Shown: positions 42,981 through 52,566 of the stretch, piece after piece | Layout of the letters: each line of letters starts with the position of its first letter | How positions within the stretch are numbered: position 1 is the stretch's first letter | NCBI GenBank assembly: GCA_947174015.1 | Contig: CAMWHJ010000014.1 | Location: 1-54,508 of the forward strand | DNA: 54,508 nucleotides | Direction of reading: 5' to 3' | Source: an uncultured Lachnospiraceae bacterium | GTDB taxonomy: Bacteria > Bacillota > Clostridia > Lachnospirales > Lachnospiraceae | Made by a program: the position numbers and the translations under genes | The notes under the pieces: model-generated | The model's input: only the letters and a program-made list of their open reading frames with translations | Databases searched by the model: none | What the model was told of the DNA's origin: nothing

Positions 42981-43829
42981 ATGAAGGACAAAATTCTTTT
43001 ATTTATTCCAGCTTATAATTGTGAAAAACAGATTGTGAGAGTGTTGGGACAGTTGGATGAAAGCGTGATGAAATATATCACAGAGGTGGTGGTTATTAAT
43101 AACATCAGCACAGACAACACTCAGCAGGCTGTGGAGCGTTTTATTGAGAGACATCCGGATATTCCGGTGAAGCTTCTCTGTAATGATGAAAATTATGGGT
43201 TGGGCGGCTCTCATAAATGTGCCTTTGCTTATGCAAAAAAACAGAAGTTTGACTATGTGATTGTATTACATGGAGACGATCAGGGGGATATTCACAATCT
43301 TCTGCCGGTGCTTCGAAAGAAAATCTATCAAAAATATGACTGTTGTCTGGGTGCACGTTTTATGAATGGTTCCAAGTTAAAGGGATATTCCAAATTCCGC
43401 AGCTTTGGAAATGTGGTGTACAATCTGCTTTTTTCCATGGTCACCAGACAGAGGGTGTTGGACTTGGGTTCCGGGCTGAACATGTATTGTGTGGACAGGC
43501 TGAAGGATGAATTTTATAAAAAATTTCCGGATAATCTTATGTTTAATTACTGCATGATTTTGGCAGCAGACTATTATAAACATAAAATCTGTTTTTTCCC
43601 CATTACATGGAGAGAAGACGATCAGGTTTCCAATGTAAAAATGTTTCATCAGGCAGTAACCGTATTGAAAATGCTGTTTTCTTACTGGATTGCCCCAAAG
43701 GAATTTATTTATTCTGAGTGCAGAGAAAGACCAATAGATGATTATACCTTTGCAGTAATTGCAGAGAGCAGGATCCTTGGTGAGATGAGGTACTTTGAAG
43801 GTACAAAACAGTTACAAAATTTGACATAA
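42981..43829 (+). CDS. GT2 glycosyltransferase, GtrB/DPM-like
   Basis: This 282-residue enzyme has the GT-A fold start LFIPAYNCEKQIVRVLGQL, INNISTDNT, and the metal/sugar-nucleotide motif VLHGDDQGD. The similarity is to polyprenyl-phosphate sugar synthases, but the membrane anchor helices of true GtrB are absent; only one hydrophobic stretch near the C-terminus is seen. AAGGAGA precedes the ATG. The last 14 codons (RYFEGTKQLQNLT) come from a 27-bp repeat (43789-43815) like the MITE right end, so the C-terminus is probably secondarily altered. Confidence 0.88.
   Translation: MKDKILLFIPAYNCEKQIVRVLGQLDESVMKYITEVVVINNISTDNTQQAVERFIERHPDIPVKLLCNDENYGLGGSHKCAFAYAKKQKFDYVIVLHGDDQGDIHNLLPVLRKKIYQKYDCCLGARFMNGSKLKGYSKFRSFGNVVYNLLFSMVTRQRVLDLGSGLNMYCVDRLKDEFYKKFPDNLMFNYCMILAADYYKHKICFFPITWREDDQVSNVKMFHQAVTVLKMLFSYWIAPKEFIYSECRERPIDDYTFAVIAESRILGEMRYFEGTKQLQNLT
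43789..43815. repeat. Solo 27-bp MITE-end-like repeat inside a coding sequence
   Basis: GGTACTTTGAAGG then ACAGTTAC matches the 27-bp right-end palindrome in length and in most bases (TGAAGGTAC and ACAGTTAC conserved). It lies in the last codons of the GT2 gene and is read through in frame. Confidence 0.68.
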
Positions 43830-43849
43830 TTAGAGAGGAAAGGATAAAG

Positions 43850-44629
43850 ATGCAGATACAAGTGAACTTGTGTTTGGCGGGCTTGGTACAAATTATGATG
43901 ACAGTGGTAATTACTATGGCAGGCTTAGGTTCCAGATTTCAGAAAGCAGGCTATCAGATACCAAAATATATGATTGAAGTTCATGGAAAAACGCTGTTCG
44001 ACTGGTCTATGGACAGCTTGAAGGGTTATAACAAAGAAGATACCAAATACATTTTTATTGTCCGCCAAGAGGATCATGCAGCGGATTTTATCAGAGATCA
44101 TGCCAAAGAAATAGGAATTTCAGATATCACACTGGTGGAAATTGAACAGCTTACGGACGGTCAGGCAACGACCGCCATGCTGGCTGCCCCATACTGGGAT
44201 AAAAATTCCGAGCTGATGATCTATAATATTGACACCTATGTGGAAAGATATGAGTTAAAGGCAGAGGATATCAAAGGGGATGGCTATATTCCATGCTTTC
44301 ATGCACCGGGAGATCATTGGAGTTTTGTAAAATTGGACGAAAACCATAGAGCAGTGGAGGTACGGGAGAAACAGAGGATTTCTGATAATTGTACTTTGGG
44401 AGCGTACTATTTTAAGAGCTGTGGTTTGTATGAACAGTTATATGAGGAATACTATTCATCCCAGGAGCATTTAGAAAAAGGGGAAAAGTATGTGGCGCCT
44501 CTGTATAACTATATGATTGAAAAGGGAATGGATGTAAGGATTTCCCTGTTGGATTTTCAGAAGGTACATGTGCTGGGAACTCCTGAGGAACTGGCAGTAT
44601 TTCAGGCAGAGAAGATAGGAGCAGAGTGA
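43850..44629 (+). CDS. Sugar nucleotidyltransferase-like protein
   Basis: This protein of up to 259 residues has the nucleotidyltransferase signature MAGLGSRFQKAGYQIPKYMIEV. That places it with NTP_transferase enzymes that activate sugar phosphates (glucose-1-phosphate type). It lacks the hexapeptide tail of GlmU. The ATG at 43850 follows AAAGGA, but a further ATG at 43895 sits right before the conserved VVITMAG strand and may be the true start, as the first 15 residues look unrelated. The stop overlaps the next start (TGATG). It presumably makes the activated sugar for this cluster; which one cannot be told. Confidence 0.82.
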   Translation: MQIQVNLCLAGLVQIMMTVVITMAGLGSRFQKAGYQIPKYMIEVHGKTLFDWSMDSLKGYNKEDTKYIFIVRQEDHAADFIRDHAKEIGISDITLVEIEQLTDGQATTAMLAAPYWDKNSELMIYNIDTYVERYELKAEDIKGDGYIPCFHAPGDHWSFVKLDENHRAVEVREKQRISDNCTLGAYYFKSCGLYEQLYEEYYSSQEHLEKGEKYVAPLYNYMIEKGMDVRISLLDFQKVHVLGTPEELAVFQAEKIGAE

Positions 44630-46260
44630 TGAAAAATGAGAACATTTCTCATTTCAAAGTAAATAAAGTGCTGGCCGTTCTTGCCTTTCTCCACTGGCTG
44701 TTGAGCTTTGTCACGGACAGGCTGTTTTTTACCTACACATTGTTTGATTTTTCTGATAGAAAACAAAGTTTGCTTTCTGTTTATGGCTGGGGGATAAAGT
44801 TTGTTTTTTTGGTGGTTCTCTTTTTGCTCTGGCAGTTGGCAGGATGGATATACAGGCGATATAAAGAAAATAGTGAGACAGTAAAGAAAAGACTTTGGTA
44901 CACAGGCATATATTTTGGTCTGATGGTGCTTCTTCTGTTTTGTGTATGGCCGGGAGCGTGGCGGATGGATGAATTTGGGATTTTAAGAGATGCCAAAACA
45001 TTACTGCCTACCTTTTGGCAGGGATATTTGACTTCCCTATTTTACAGTTTTTCTTTGATGCTTCTTCCCACACCGGCAGGTGTGGTGGTGCTGCAGTGTC
45101 TGGTCAATGCCTGCTGTGTGGGGTATGTGTGTGAAAAGGCAGAAAAGCTGTTAAAGGTAAAACACCGAATATGGCTTTTTCTTCCATTTTTGACATTTCC
45201 GGTACTGGATTCTAATATGTATCCCATGCGCATGTCTGTGTATGTGTTTTTGGAACTTTTTCTGGCTGCTGTTTTTCTGTCAGCTGTTTGGGAAAACAGA
45301 ACGCTTACCAAAACAGAAACGGTACTGGCAGTAATAGTAACAGCTCTGGTGGCAGTGTGGCGTACAGAGGGCATATATTATCTGGTTTGGATACCTATTG
45401 TGTACTTGGTTATTTTCTGGAAACAGGAAAGCAGGAAGCGTAAACTGTTCTTTGCCATTGCGGTGGCAGTGGCTACGCTAGGGGTTATGGTGCCCCAGAC
45501 AGTGGGGAATAAGCTGGTATCCGGTGACCAATATGAGATTACCTCCATGGTTTTGCCCTTGGCTCCTTTGCTGTGTGAGGCAGAGGGAAAAGAGCTGGAA
45601 CTTATGGAAGATATAGACAAGGTAATCGACACAGATTTGATGATTGCAGGCTATCAGGAGGGAAAAAGCGGCATTTCTGTCTTTTGGAGTGAGCCTGCAC
45701 TGATACGGCAGGGGTATTCCGCCAAGGAATATGGGGCATTTAAGAGTGCTTATTATCGGCTGATTCTCTGCTATCCCAAGGTGTTTTTGCAGGAACGGCT
45801 GTATACATTTACCCACTCCTATGGAATTTTAAATGATACCAGAGATTTATTTGACAGTATGGATGTGGTGAATTTTATAGAATTTCGGGAAAACTATTCG
45901 GGAGTGAAGGGCATCAGCAGTGAACTGCGCCGAGGTGTTTTTTCGGTACTGGAGTTGTGGAATTCTTCCCATGGAACGGAGAAAAACCCGTTGTTTACCT
46001 ATGTATACAGCTTTCTTCCAGCTTTGGCAGTGCTGTTGTTGGCGGCACTTATCTGCTTTTCAAAAAGAAACTATAAGGTATTGGTAGTGCTTCTTGGAGT
46101 GTTGGGCAAGGTGCCTTTGATCTTTATTACGGCACCCTCTCTGTTGTTTATGTATTATTATGGAATTTATCTGATAGGAACTGTAGGTTTCGTTTATGGA
46201 GTCATTTATTATGCAAAAAGCAAAAAAAATCCAGAAAAAATATCTGATTCGGGGAATTAG
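44629..46260 (+). CDS. Polytopic membrane protein (about 12 helices), DUF6020-like
   Basis: This 543-residue integral membrane protein has hydrophobic segments throughout and short loops between. A larger outer loop (about 310-430) holds a conserved-looking YRLILCYPKVFLQERLYTFTHSYG. The topology resembles GT-C type glycosyltransferases or polysaccharide polymerases; the DUF6020 family is my best guess. AGGAG precedes the ATG by 8 bases, and the start overlaps the previous stop. The 3' end overlaps the next gene by 50 bases. It could be the polymerase of the cluster or a lipid-linked sugar transferase. Confidence 0.72.
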   Translation: MKNENISHFKVNKVLAVLAFLHWLLSFVTDRLFFTYTLFDFSDRKQSLLSVYGWGIKFVFLVVLFLLWQLAGWIYRRYKENSETVKKRLWYTGIYFGLMVLLLFCVWPGAWRMDEFGILRDAKTLLPTFWQGYLTSLFYSFSLMLLPTPAGVVVLQCLVNACCVGYVCEKAEKLLKVKHRIWLFLPFLTFPVLDSNMYPMRMSVYVFLELFLAAVFLSAVWENRTLTKTETVLAVIVTALVAVWRTEGIYYLVWIPIVYLVIFWKQESRKRKLFFAIAVAVATLGVMVPQTVGNKLVSGDQYEITSMVLPLAPLLCEAEGKELELMEDIDKVIDTDLMIAGYQEGKSGISVFWSEPALIRQGYSAKEYGAFKSAYYRLILCYPKVFLQERLYTFTHSYGILNDTRDLFDSMDVVNFIEFRENYSGVKGISSELRRGVFSVLELWNSSHGTEKNPLFTYVYSFLPALAVLLLAALICFSKRNYKVLVVLLGVLGKVPLIFITAPSLLFMYYYGIYLIGTVGFVYGVIYYAKSKKNPEKISDSGN

Positions 46261-47812
46261 ATATTTAAAAAATCATAATCTCAAGAGTCTGTTTTTGAAA
46301 ACCAGTGAACGGCTTTATAGAGACAGAGTGGAGCAAGGATATGATGAGTGGGTGAAAGCAAGACAGGATAAGGAAGAGGCGTTAAAGGCACAGCGTGCTT
46401 ATATTTTTGAAAATCGTCCGAAATTTAGTATTTTGGTGCCAACTTTCAACACGCCGGAGAAGTTCTTAAGAGAGATGATTGAAAGTGTGCTGAATCAGTC
46501 CTATGATAATGTGGAGCTTTGTATTGCAGATGGCAGTACGAAAGAGGATACCCAAAGAATCATACAGGAATACCAGAAAAAGGATACGAAAATAAAATAC
46601 AAGCATCTGGATGAGAATCGAGGAATTTCTGAAAACACCAATGAAGCATTAAAACTGGCAACGGGAGATTTTATCGGACTCTTTGACCATGATGATGTGC
46701 TGGAATTGTCCGCCTTATTCCATGTGATGCAGGTATTGCAGAGGCACCCCAAAGCAGATATTATCTATACTGATGAGGATAAAATGGATGGGGAGACAGG
46801 TATTTTCTTTGGACCGAATTTTAAGCCGGATTTTGATTTGGAGCTTCTTTGTACCAACAATTATATCTGTCACTTTTTCCTGGTGAGAACAGAGATTGCC
46901 CGACGAATCGGGGGATTTCGAAAGGAATACGACGGAGCACAGGATTATGACTTTATTTTCCGGTGTGTGGAATCAACCATGGAGATTTATCATATTCCAA
47001 AGATTTTGTATCACTGGCGGACCCATAATGCGTCCACTGCTGCTGCCCCAGAGAGCAAGATGTATGCCTATGAGGCGGGCAGGCGGGCAGTGGAATCCCA
47101 TTTTCAGCGGCAAAAGCAGACAGTTCAGGTACAGACCACGGAAAATTATGGCTTTTTTCATGGGAGGGTTTCCGGCAGCAGCCGGGAAAATATAAAAGTT
47201 CTCCGATATAATGAAAAGCAGCGGGGAGAAGACCTGAACCGGCTGGCAGAAACCACAAAAGCACAGGTATTGATTTTTGTGCCGGAGCAGGCAGAATTTA
47301 TTACCAGGGATTATGAGGAAATTTTTTCCGGCAAGTGTCTTCAGCATGGTATCGGGGCAGTGGGCTGCCTGCAGCTTTATCGAAAGAGGGTAGCAGAAGC
47401 GGGTTTGGTACTGCATCCGGAGAAAATCGTGGAGACGTATTTTGGTGGTTATTCTAAAAAAAGAAGCGGTTATCTGCATCGTCTCAAATTGGGCAGGAGT
47501 GTATCAGCGGTCAGCACGGTATTTGCCATTGAGAAGGATAAGCTTCGCTCCGTGGATGGCTTTGTGCCTGCACTTTCTCCAAAGGCTGCCCAGATTGAAC
47601 TGTGTCTGCGGCTGTTGGAGGCGGGTTATTGCAATGTGTATACCCCTCTGGTGAGTGCATGGTGGTATCAGAGAAATCCGGCAGGTATGTTTACGGAACA
47701 GGATATGGAATACGTTAAAGAATATTATCGACACCAGCTTAAGGAAGACAGATATTATAATCCATCCTGTGAGCAGGAACAATATGAGTATGGACTAAGG
47801 AGAAATTTATGA
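46211..47812 (+). CDS. GT2 glycosyltransferase, O-antigen/rhamnan type
   Basis: This 533-residue enzyme has an N-terminal basic segment of about 60 residues, then the GT-A domain FSILVPTFNTPEKFLREMIESV, ADGSTKEDT and the DHDDVL motif, with YDGAQDYDF as acceptor-side motif. The second half (320-533) looks like a degenerate second glycosyltransferase domain (PAGMFTEQDMEYV, VSAVSTVF). The ATG at 46211 has GGAG 9 bases upstream and lies inside the preceding gene. Its stop overlaps the next start (ATGA). Confidence 0.87.
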   Translation: MQKAKKIQKKYLIRGIRYLKNHNLKSLFLKTSERLYRDRVEQGYDEWVKARQDKEEALKAQRAYIFENRPKFSILVPTFNTPEKFLREMIESVLNQSYDNVELCIADGSTKEDTQRIIQEYQKKDTKIKYKHLDENRGISENTNEALKLATGDFIGLFDHDDVLELSALFHVMQVLQRHPKADIIYTDEDKMDGETGIFFGPNFKPDFDLELLCTNNYICHFFLVRTEIARRIGGFRKEYDGAQDYDFIFRCVESTMEIYHIPKILYHWRTHNASTAAAPESKMYAYEAGRRAVESHFQRQKQTVQVQTTENYGFFHGRVSGSSRENIKVLRYNEKQRGEDLNRLAETTKAQVLIFVPEQAEFITRDYEEIFSGKCLQHGIGAVGCLQLYRKRVAEAGLVLHPEKIVETYFGGYSKKRSGYLHRLKLGRSVSAVSTVFAIEKDKLRSVDGFVPALSPKAAQIELCLRLLEAGYCNVYTPLVSAWWYQRNPAGMFTEQDMEYVKEYYRHQLKEDRYYNPSCEQEQYEYGLRRNL

Positions 47813-48771
47813 AAGAAGTAATGGTAGTGATCCCAAACTACAATGGAATAAAATTTATAGCAAATTGCTTACATGCACTGGAAAAACAAAAGGATGCTCC
47901 TGCCTTTGAGGTCCTTGTGGTGGATAACGGTTCCACTGACGGCAGCCGACAGTTGGTGGAAAAGCATTTTAAAAAAGTGCAGATGATAGCCCTGGACAAA
48001 AATTATGGTTTTTGCCGGGCAGTAAACGTGGGAATCAAAGCCGCCAAGACAGAATATGTGGTACTTTTAAATAACGATACAGAAGTATTTGAGGACTTTT
48101 TAAAACATTTGTATCTTGGAATCACAAAAAGCCACAGCATTTTTTCCGTATCTCCAATGATGATACAACTGCATCATAAAGATCTGATTGATGATGCCGG
48201 AGACTGTTATTGTGCCTTAGGCTGGGCATTTTCCAGAGGAAAGGATAAGCCCATTGCCGCCTATGAACAGCCTGCTTATGTGACTGCTGCCTGTGGAGGA
48301 GCTTCTATTTACCGAAAACGGGTCTTTGAAGAAATCGGCTACTTTGACGAGACGCATTTTGCTTACTTAGAGGATGTGGACGTGGGATATCGAGCCAGAC
48401 TTTACGGTTATGAAAATATTTACGAGCCCAAGGCAAAGGTGTACCATGAGGGCAGCGGAGCCAGCGGAAGCCGCTACAATGAATTCAAGGTTACTTATTC
48501 TTCAAGAAACAGTATTTATCTGATTCGCAAGAATATGCCTGTTTTACAGCGGTTGCTGAATCTTCCTTTCTTTATGGCAGGTTTTTTCACAAAAATACTA
48601 TTTTTTTATCGAAAAGGATTTGGCAGACTGTATTGTCAAGGCTTATGGGAGGGAATGAAGCTGCCTTTGCAGGACAAAAAAGTATCATTTCAGAAAAAAC
48701 ATTGGAAAAACTATGTGAAATTACAGATAGAATTATGGAAAAATGTGGTAGTACGCCTGAGAGAAAGATAA
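47809..48771 (+). CDS. GT2 glycosyltransferase, rhamnosyltransferase-like
   Basis: This 320-residue enzyme has VVIPNYNGIKFIANCLHALEKQ, VVDNGSTDGS, the NNDTEV metal motif and EDVDVGYRARL, the typical WbbL/RgpB-like pattern of rhamnosyl or related transferases. A C-terminal hydrophobic patch near 245-265 may contact the membrane. It overlaps the previous gene by 4 bases. It is followed by a 121-base gap with a new promoter, so it ends the first transcription unit of the cluster. Confidence 0.9.
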   Translation: MKEVMVVIPNYNGIKFIANCLHALEKQKDAPAFEVLVVDNGSTDGSRQLVEKHFKKVQMIALDKNYGFCRAVNVGIKAAKTEYVVLLNNDTEVFEDFLKHLYLGITKSHSIFSVSPMMIQLHHKDLIDDAGDCYCALGWAFSRGKDKPIAAYEQPAYVTAACGGASIYRKRVFEEIGYFDETHFAYLEDVDVGYRARLYGYENIYEPKAKVYHEGSGASGSRYNEFKVTYSSRNSIYLIRKNMPVLQRLLNLPFFMAGFFTKILFFYRKGFGRLYCQGLWEGMKLPLQDKKVSFQKKHWKNYVKLQIELWKNVVVRLRER

Positions 48772-48831
48772 TTTTTGGCGTAGTTTTTCTGAAATTTTAA
48801 GAAATTATTAATAAACTGCAAAAGTTTTTTG

Positions 48832-48860
48832 TTGCAAGTTATAGTCAAATATTGTAATAT
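48832..48860 (+). promoter_or_regulatory. Promoter of the sugar-phosphate transferase gene
   Basis: TTGCAA (48832-48837) and TAATAT (48855-48860) have a 17-base spacer, 33 bases before the likely TTG start. Confidence 0.6.
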
Positions 48861-48892
48861 AAACTTTGTGATTGCTGGAAAAAGGTGATGAA

Positions 48893-50296
48893 TTGATAAA
48901 AGACTATCAGAAATATCTGAACAGGCTGCATGTGGTGTTAGACGCAGCAGTGATAATGTTCTCTTATGTATTGGCATATTTTATCAAATTTAAAACAGGA
49001 GTCTTTGATAATGAAGGAGCAGCTCTTTCTTTCCGCACGTATCTGACAGCTTTAATTGTCATTGTGCCGGGATATCTGATGCTCTACTCCATGTTTAATC
49101 TCTATACATCAAAGCGGATTCAGGCAAGACGTATAGAATGCGGCAATATCATAAAGGCAAATACCACAGGGTTGTTGCTGTTTATTGTGGGACTTTATGT
49201 GATTAATGAGCCGAACTTTTCTCGAAGCATGATGTTTATCTTTTATGTGATTAACATTGTTTTAGAGATTGGCTTCCGCAATGGGATAAGATATACTTTA
49301 CAAAGTGTACGAGAAAATGGATTTAATTTGAAGCATGTTTTGCTGGTGGGTTACAGCCGGGCAGCAGAACAATATATTGACAGAATTAAAGCCAATCCCC
49401 AGTGGGGGTATATGGTACGAGGTATTTTGGACAATGAAGTGGAGCGAGGAACCATATACAAGGGAGTTAAGGTGATCGGAACCATTGAAAACCTGCCTAT
49501 TATTTTGCCGGAAAATAAGTTAGATGAAATAGCAATTACACTAAGCCTTGATAAGTATGAGGATTTGGAGCATGTGGTGAACATGTGTGAAAAGTCCGGT
49601 GTTCATACCAAGTTTATTCCGGATTACAACAACATTATTGCAACAAGACCCTATACAGAGGATTTGCTGGGTTTACCGGTGATCAATATCCGCAATGTTC
49701 CTTTGACGAATTTTTTCAACAGTACATGCAAGCGGATTATGGATGTGGCGGGAGCCATCGGGGCAATTATATTGTTTTCCCCTGTTATGCTCTTGACAGC
49801 ACTTCTGGTAAAATTCACTTCACCGGGTCCCGTAATGTTCAGTCAGGAACGGGTAGGACTGCATAATAAGCCCTTTAAAATGTACAAGTTTCGCTCTATG
49901 GCAGTTCAGCAGCCAAAGGAAGAAAAGGGTGCATGGACAGTGCAGAATGACCCAAGGGTAACGCCCGTTGGCAAAATTATCCGAAAGACGAGTATTGATG
50001 AACTGCCACAGCTGTTTAATGTACTAAAAGGTGATATGAGTCTGGTAGGTCCAAGGCCGGAGCGTCCATTTTTTGTGGAGCGCTTTAAGGAAGAGATACC
50101 AAGATATATGGTAAAACATCAGGTAAGGCCGGGAATGACAGGCTGGGCACAGATTAATGGCTGCAGAGGCAACACGTCAATTAAAAAGCGTATTGAGTAT
50201 GATTTATATTATATTGAAAACTGGACCTTAGGTTTTGATATTAAGATATTATTCCTGACAATATTCAAAGGGTTCATTAATAAAAACGCTTACTAG
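48893..50296 (+). CDS. Undecaprenyl-phosphate glycosylphosphotransferase (WbaP/CpsE type)
   Basis: This 467-residue membrane enzyme starts the repeat unit by moving sugar-1-phosphate from a UDP-sugar to undecaprenyl phosphate. It has four N-terminal helices (about 8-130) and a Rossmann-like CoA_binding_3 domain ([18 protein letters not shown]). A helix leads to the bacterial sugar transferase core, which has [39 protein letters not shown] and [15 protein letters not shown]. There is no ATG in frame. I chose TTG at 48893 with AAAGGTG 5 bases before it; another TTG lies 7 codons upstream without a site. Confident as to family; sugar unknown. Confidence 0.93.
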   Translation: MIKDYQKYLNRLHVVLDAAVIMFSYVLAYFIKFKTGVFDNEGAALSFRTYLTALIVIVPGYLMLYSMFNLYTSKRIQARRIECGNIIKANTTGLLLFIVGLYVINEPNFSRSMMFIFYVINIVLEIGFRNGIRYTLQSVRENGFNLKHVLLVGYSRAAEQYIDRIKANPQWGYMVRGILDNEVERGTIYKGVKVIGTIENLPIILPENKLDEIAITLSLDKYEDLEHVVNMCEKSGVHTKFIPDYNNIIATRPYTEDLLGLPVINIRNVPLTNFFNSTCKRIMDVAGAIGAIILFSPVMLLTALLVKFTSPGPVMFSQERVGLHNKPFKMYKFRSMAVQQPKEEKGAWTVQNDPRVTPVGKIIRKTSIDELPQLFNVLKGDMSLVGPRPERPFFVERFKEEIPRYMVKHQVRPGMTGWAQINGCRGNTSIKKRIEYDLYYIENWTLGFDIKILFLTIFKGFINKNAY

Positions 50297-50316
50297 ATAA
50301 AGAGAGGATGGAAAAA

Positions 50317-51501
50317 ATGGCAGAAACAAGAAAGAGACCTGCAACGCAAAACAACACAGGAAAGACCAAAAGCGGAAATGCAAGTAAGGTGGCAAGAAAG
50401 AAGAGAAACAGAATTATTCTTATTGTTGTGGAGGCATTGGTTATTGTTGTGGCACTGATAGCAGCATTTGTTATCTGGACAATGGGTCACAAGGGTGGAA
50501 ACCAAGGTGCCGGAAGTAATTTGATTTCCACAGATGTGAATAAAGATAATCTGGCTGTAAATGAAGAATTGGCAACAGATAATTTTTGGAACATTGCACT
50601 GTTTGGTGTAGATTCCAGAACAGGTGTTCTTGGCAAAGGAACTTTAAGTGACTGTATTATTGTGTGCAGTATCAACAAAGAGACAAAAGAAGTGAAAATG
50701 GTTTCCTTGTATCGTGATACCTATCTTAACATTGGTAACGATACATACAATAAGGCAAATAATGCTTATAGTCAGGGCGGACCGGAGCAGGCGATCAAGA
50801 TGCTGAATACAAACCTTGATTTGGATATTACCAGCTTTGCCACCGTGGATTTCTCCGCATTGGTAAGTGTAGTGGATGCGATTGGCGGTGTTACCATTGA
50901 TTTAACCAGTGAAGAGATTACACACTTGAACAATTATCAGGTAGAGACATCTAAGGTGACGAATGGTAAGATTGAGAATATTTCCGGTGCCGGCGAGCAT
51001 TTGTTAAATGGTATTCAAACCGTATCTTATTGTCGTATTCGTTACACTGCGGGAGATGATTTTAAGCGTACCGAGCGACAGAGACTGGTAATTAATCTGA
51101 TTATTGAAAAGGCTAAGTCCATGAATCCTGCTACTTTGACAAAGATTATTGAAGAGGCTTTTCCAAAGTGTGCAACCAATATTGAATTAAGCGAACTTTT
51201 AGACTTGGCAAAGGATGTATCCAGTTACAAAATTGTAGATACCACAGGATTCCCATTTGATAAAAAGAATGATGTGCTGGGTGCCAAGGGTGATTGTGTA
51301 ATTCCTATGGGATTAGAACAAAATGTTGTACAGCTTCATAAGTATCTGTTTGGAGCAGATGAGGAATATACTCCAACAGCATCCTTGAAAGCAATCAATG
51401 ATAAAATCATAAATGATACCGGTGTACAGGCTCCGGTAAAGAGTGAAAGCAATGAAGCAGAGGATCTTACTTCAGAGCCAGAGGATGGGACAGTAGAATA
51501 G
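50317..51501 (+). CDS. LytR-CpsA-Psr (LCP) family ligase
   Basis: This 394-residue membrane-anchored enzyme is predicted to attach lipid-linked glycans such as capsule or teichoic acid to peptidoglycan. It has a basic cytoplasmic tail (about 30 residues), one helix (about 31-54), and an outer LCP domain. That domain has VDSRTGVLGKGTLSDCIIV, VSLYRDTYLNI and the catalytic arginine-rich YCRIRYTAGDDFKRTERQR. The ATG at 50317 is 8 bases after GAGAGG; the ATG at 50308 abuts the site. It follows the glycosylphosphotransferase by 20 bases and is followed by a terminator, fitting the last step of the same glycan pathway. Confidence 0.93.
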   Translation: MAETRKRPATQNNTGKTKSGNASKVARKKRNRIILIVVEALVIVVALIAAFVIWTMGHKGGNQGAGSNLISTDVNKDNLAVNEELATDNFWNIALFGVDSRTGVLGKGTLSDCIIVCSINKETKEVKMVSLYRDTYLNIGNDTYNKANNAYSQGGPEQAIKMLNTNLDLDITSFATVDFSALVSVVDAIGGVTIDLTSEEITHLNNYQVETSKVTNGKIENISGAGEHLLNGIQTVSYCRIRYTAGDDFKRTERQRLVINLIIEKAKSMNPATLTKIIEEAFPKCATNIELSELLDLAKDVSSYKIVDTTGFPFDKKNDVLGAKGDCVIPMGLEQNVVQLHKYLFGADEEYTPTASLKAINDKIINDTGVQAPVKSESNEAEDLTSEPEDGTVE

Positions 51502-51511
51502 TGGGCCATGG

Positions 51512-51536
51512 GGCTCCTGCTTAGCAGGGGCCTTTT
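51512..51536 (+). terminator. Terminator after the LCP gene
   Basis: GGCTCCTGC (51512-51520) and GCAGGGGCC (51524-51532) form a 9-bp stem with one G-T pair and a TTA loop, followed by TTTT. Confidence 0.88.
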
Positions 51537-51570
51537 CTGGATTCTCAAGAGTGATTGCTGATATTTGGTG

Positions 51571-51620
51571 CAGGACTGTGCATTTATTGCATTGTAACTG
51601 AGAAGGTACTGAACAGTTAC
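51571..51620 (+). repeat. MITE remnant F with internal deletion
   Basis: GGACTGTGCATTTATTGCA matches the first MITE hairpin with changes and runs straight into the right-end 27-bp palindrome (GTAACTGA...ACAGTTAC, 51594-51620). The left terminus and central hairpin are missing. It lies 26 bases before a glycosyltransferase gene. Confidence 0.78.
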
Positions 51621-51646
51621 GAATAATTGAAGGAACGGAGAATAGA

Positions 51647-52564
51647 ATGAAAGTAGATGTTATGATACCCACCTACAAACCTACGGCTGGGTTTCAGAAA
51701 ACTCTGGAAATGCTGCTGCAGCAGACCATAGTGCCCAATCATATTTGGATTGTGAATACCGAAGAATGTTATTGGAACAAAAAGCTGGAACAACTCAGCA
51801 ATAAAATTTCGGTAAAGCATATTAAAAAGAGTGAATTTGACCACGGAGCCACCAGAAATCTGGGAGCTTCCCAATCAAAGGCAGATGTAATTCTCTTTAT
51901 GACAGATGATGCAACTCCGGCAGACAATCATCTTATTCAGAATATGCTCTCCTACCTGAATAAGGAGAAGACGGCTGCGGTATATGCCAGACAGCTGCCC
52001 AATGAGGATTGCAGCTTATTAGAGAAATATACCAGAACTTTTAATTATCCGGAGGTTTCCAAGGTAAAAGGAAAGCAGGATATAGAGACTATGGGAATCA
52101 AAGCTTTTTTCTGTTCCAATGTATGTGCCGCTTATAAGAGAAAGATTTTTGAAGAACGGGGCGGATTCATCAACCGAACCATTTTTAATGAAGATATGAT
52201 CTATTGCGGTGGTTTGCTCAGAGACGATTATTATGTGGCTTATGCGGCAGAGGCTTGTGTTTATCACTCCCATAATTACGGTCCCATGGAACAGCTGCGA
52301 AGAAATTTTGACTTAGGGGTATCCCAGGCGGATCATCCGGAGATTTTTTCCGGGATTTCTTCCGAAAGGGAAGGAGTCCGTCTGGTAAAAAAGACAGCAT
52401 TGCATTTTATTCATGAGAAAAAGCCTTGGATTCTGATAACCTTGGTAATTCAAAGTGTATTCAAATTCCTTGGCTATCAGCTTGGGAAGCATTATAAAAA
52501 ACTATCAAAGAAAACAATTATGAGTCTGACCATGAATCAGGCATATTGGAATAAGGAGGAATAA
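51647..52564 (+). CDS. GT2 glycosyltransferase, rhamnosyltransferase-like
   Basis: This 305-residue enzyme has VMIPTYKPTAGFQKTLEMLLQQ, FDHGATRNLGASQSKAD and the FMTDDATP metal motif, a pattern found in family 2 rhamnosyltransferases such as RgpB relatives. A hydrophobic C-terminal patch near 265-285 suggests membrane contact. AAGGAACGGAG precedes the ATG. glmS starts 2 bases after its stop, so the two are co-transcribed. MITE remnant F and the LCP terminator separate it from the rest of the cluster. Confidence 0.9.
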   Translation: MKVDVMIPTYKPTAGFQKTLEMLLQQTIVPNHIWIVNTEECYWNKKLEQLSNKISVKHIKKSEFDHGATRNLGASQSKADVILFMTDDATPADNHLIQNMLSYLNKEKTAAVYARQLPNEDCSLLEKYTRTFNYPEVSKVKGKQDIETMGIKAFFCSNVCAAYKRKIFEERGGFINRTIFNEDMIYCGGLLRDDYYVAYAAEACVYHSHNYGPMEQLRRNFDLGVSQADHPEIFSGISSEREGVRLVKKTALHFIHEKKPWILITLVIQSVFKFLGYQLGKHYKKLSKKTIMSLTMNQAYWNKEE

Positions 52565-52566
52565 TT

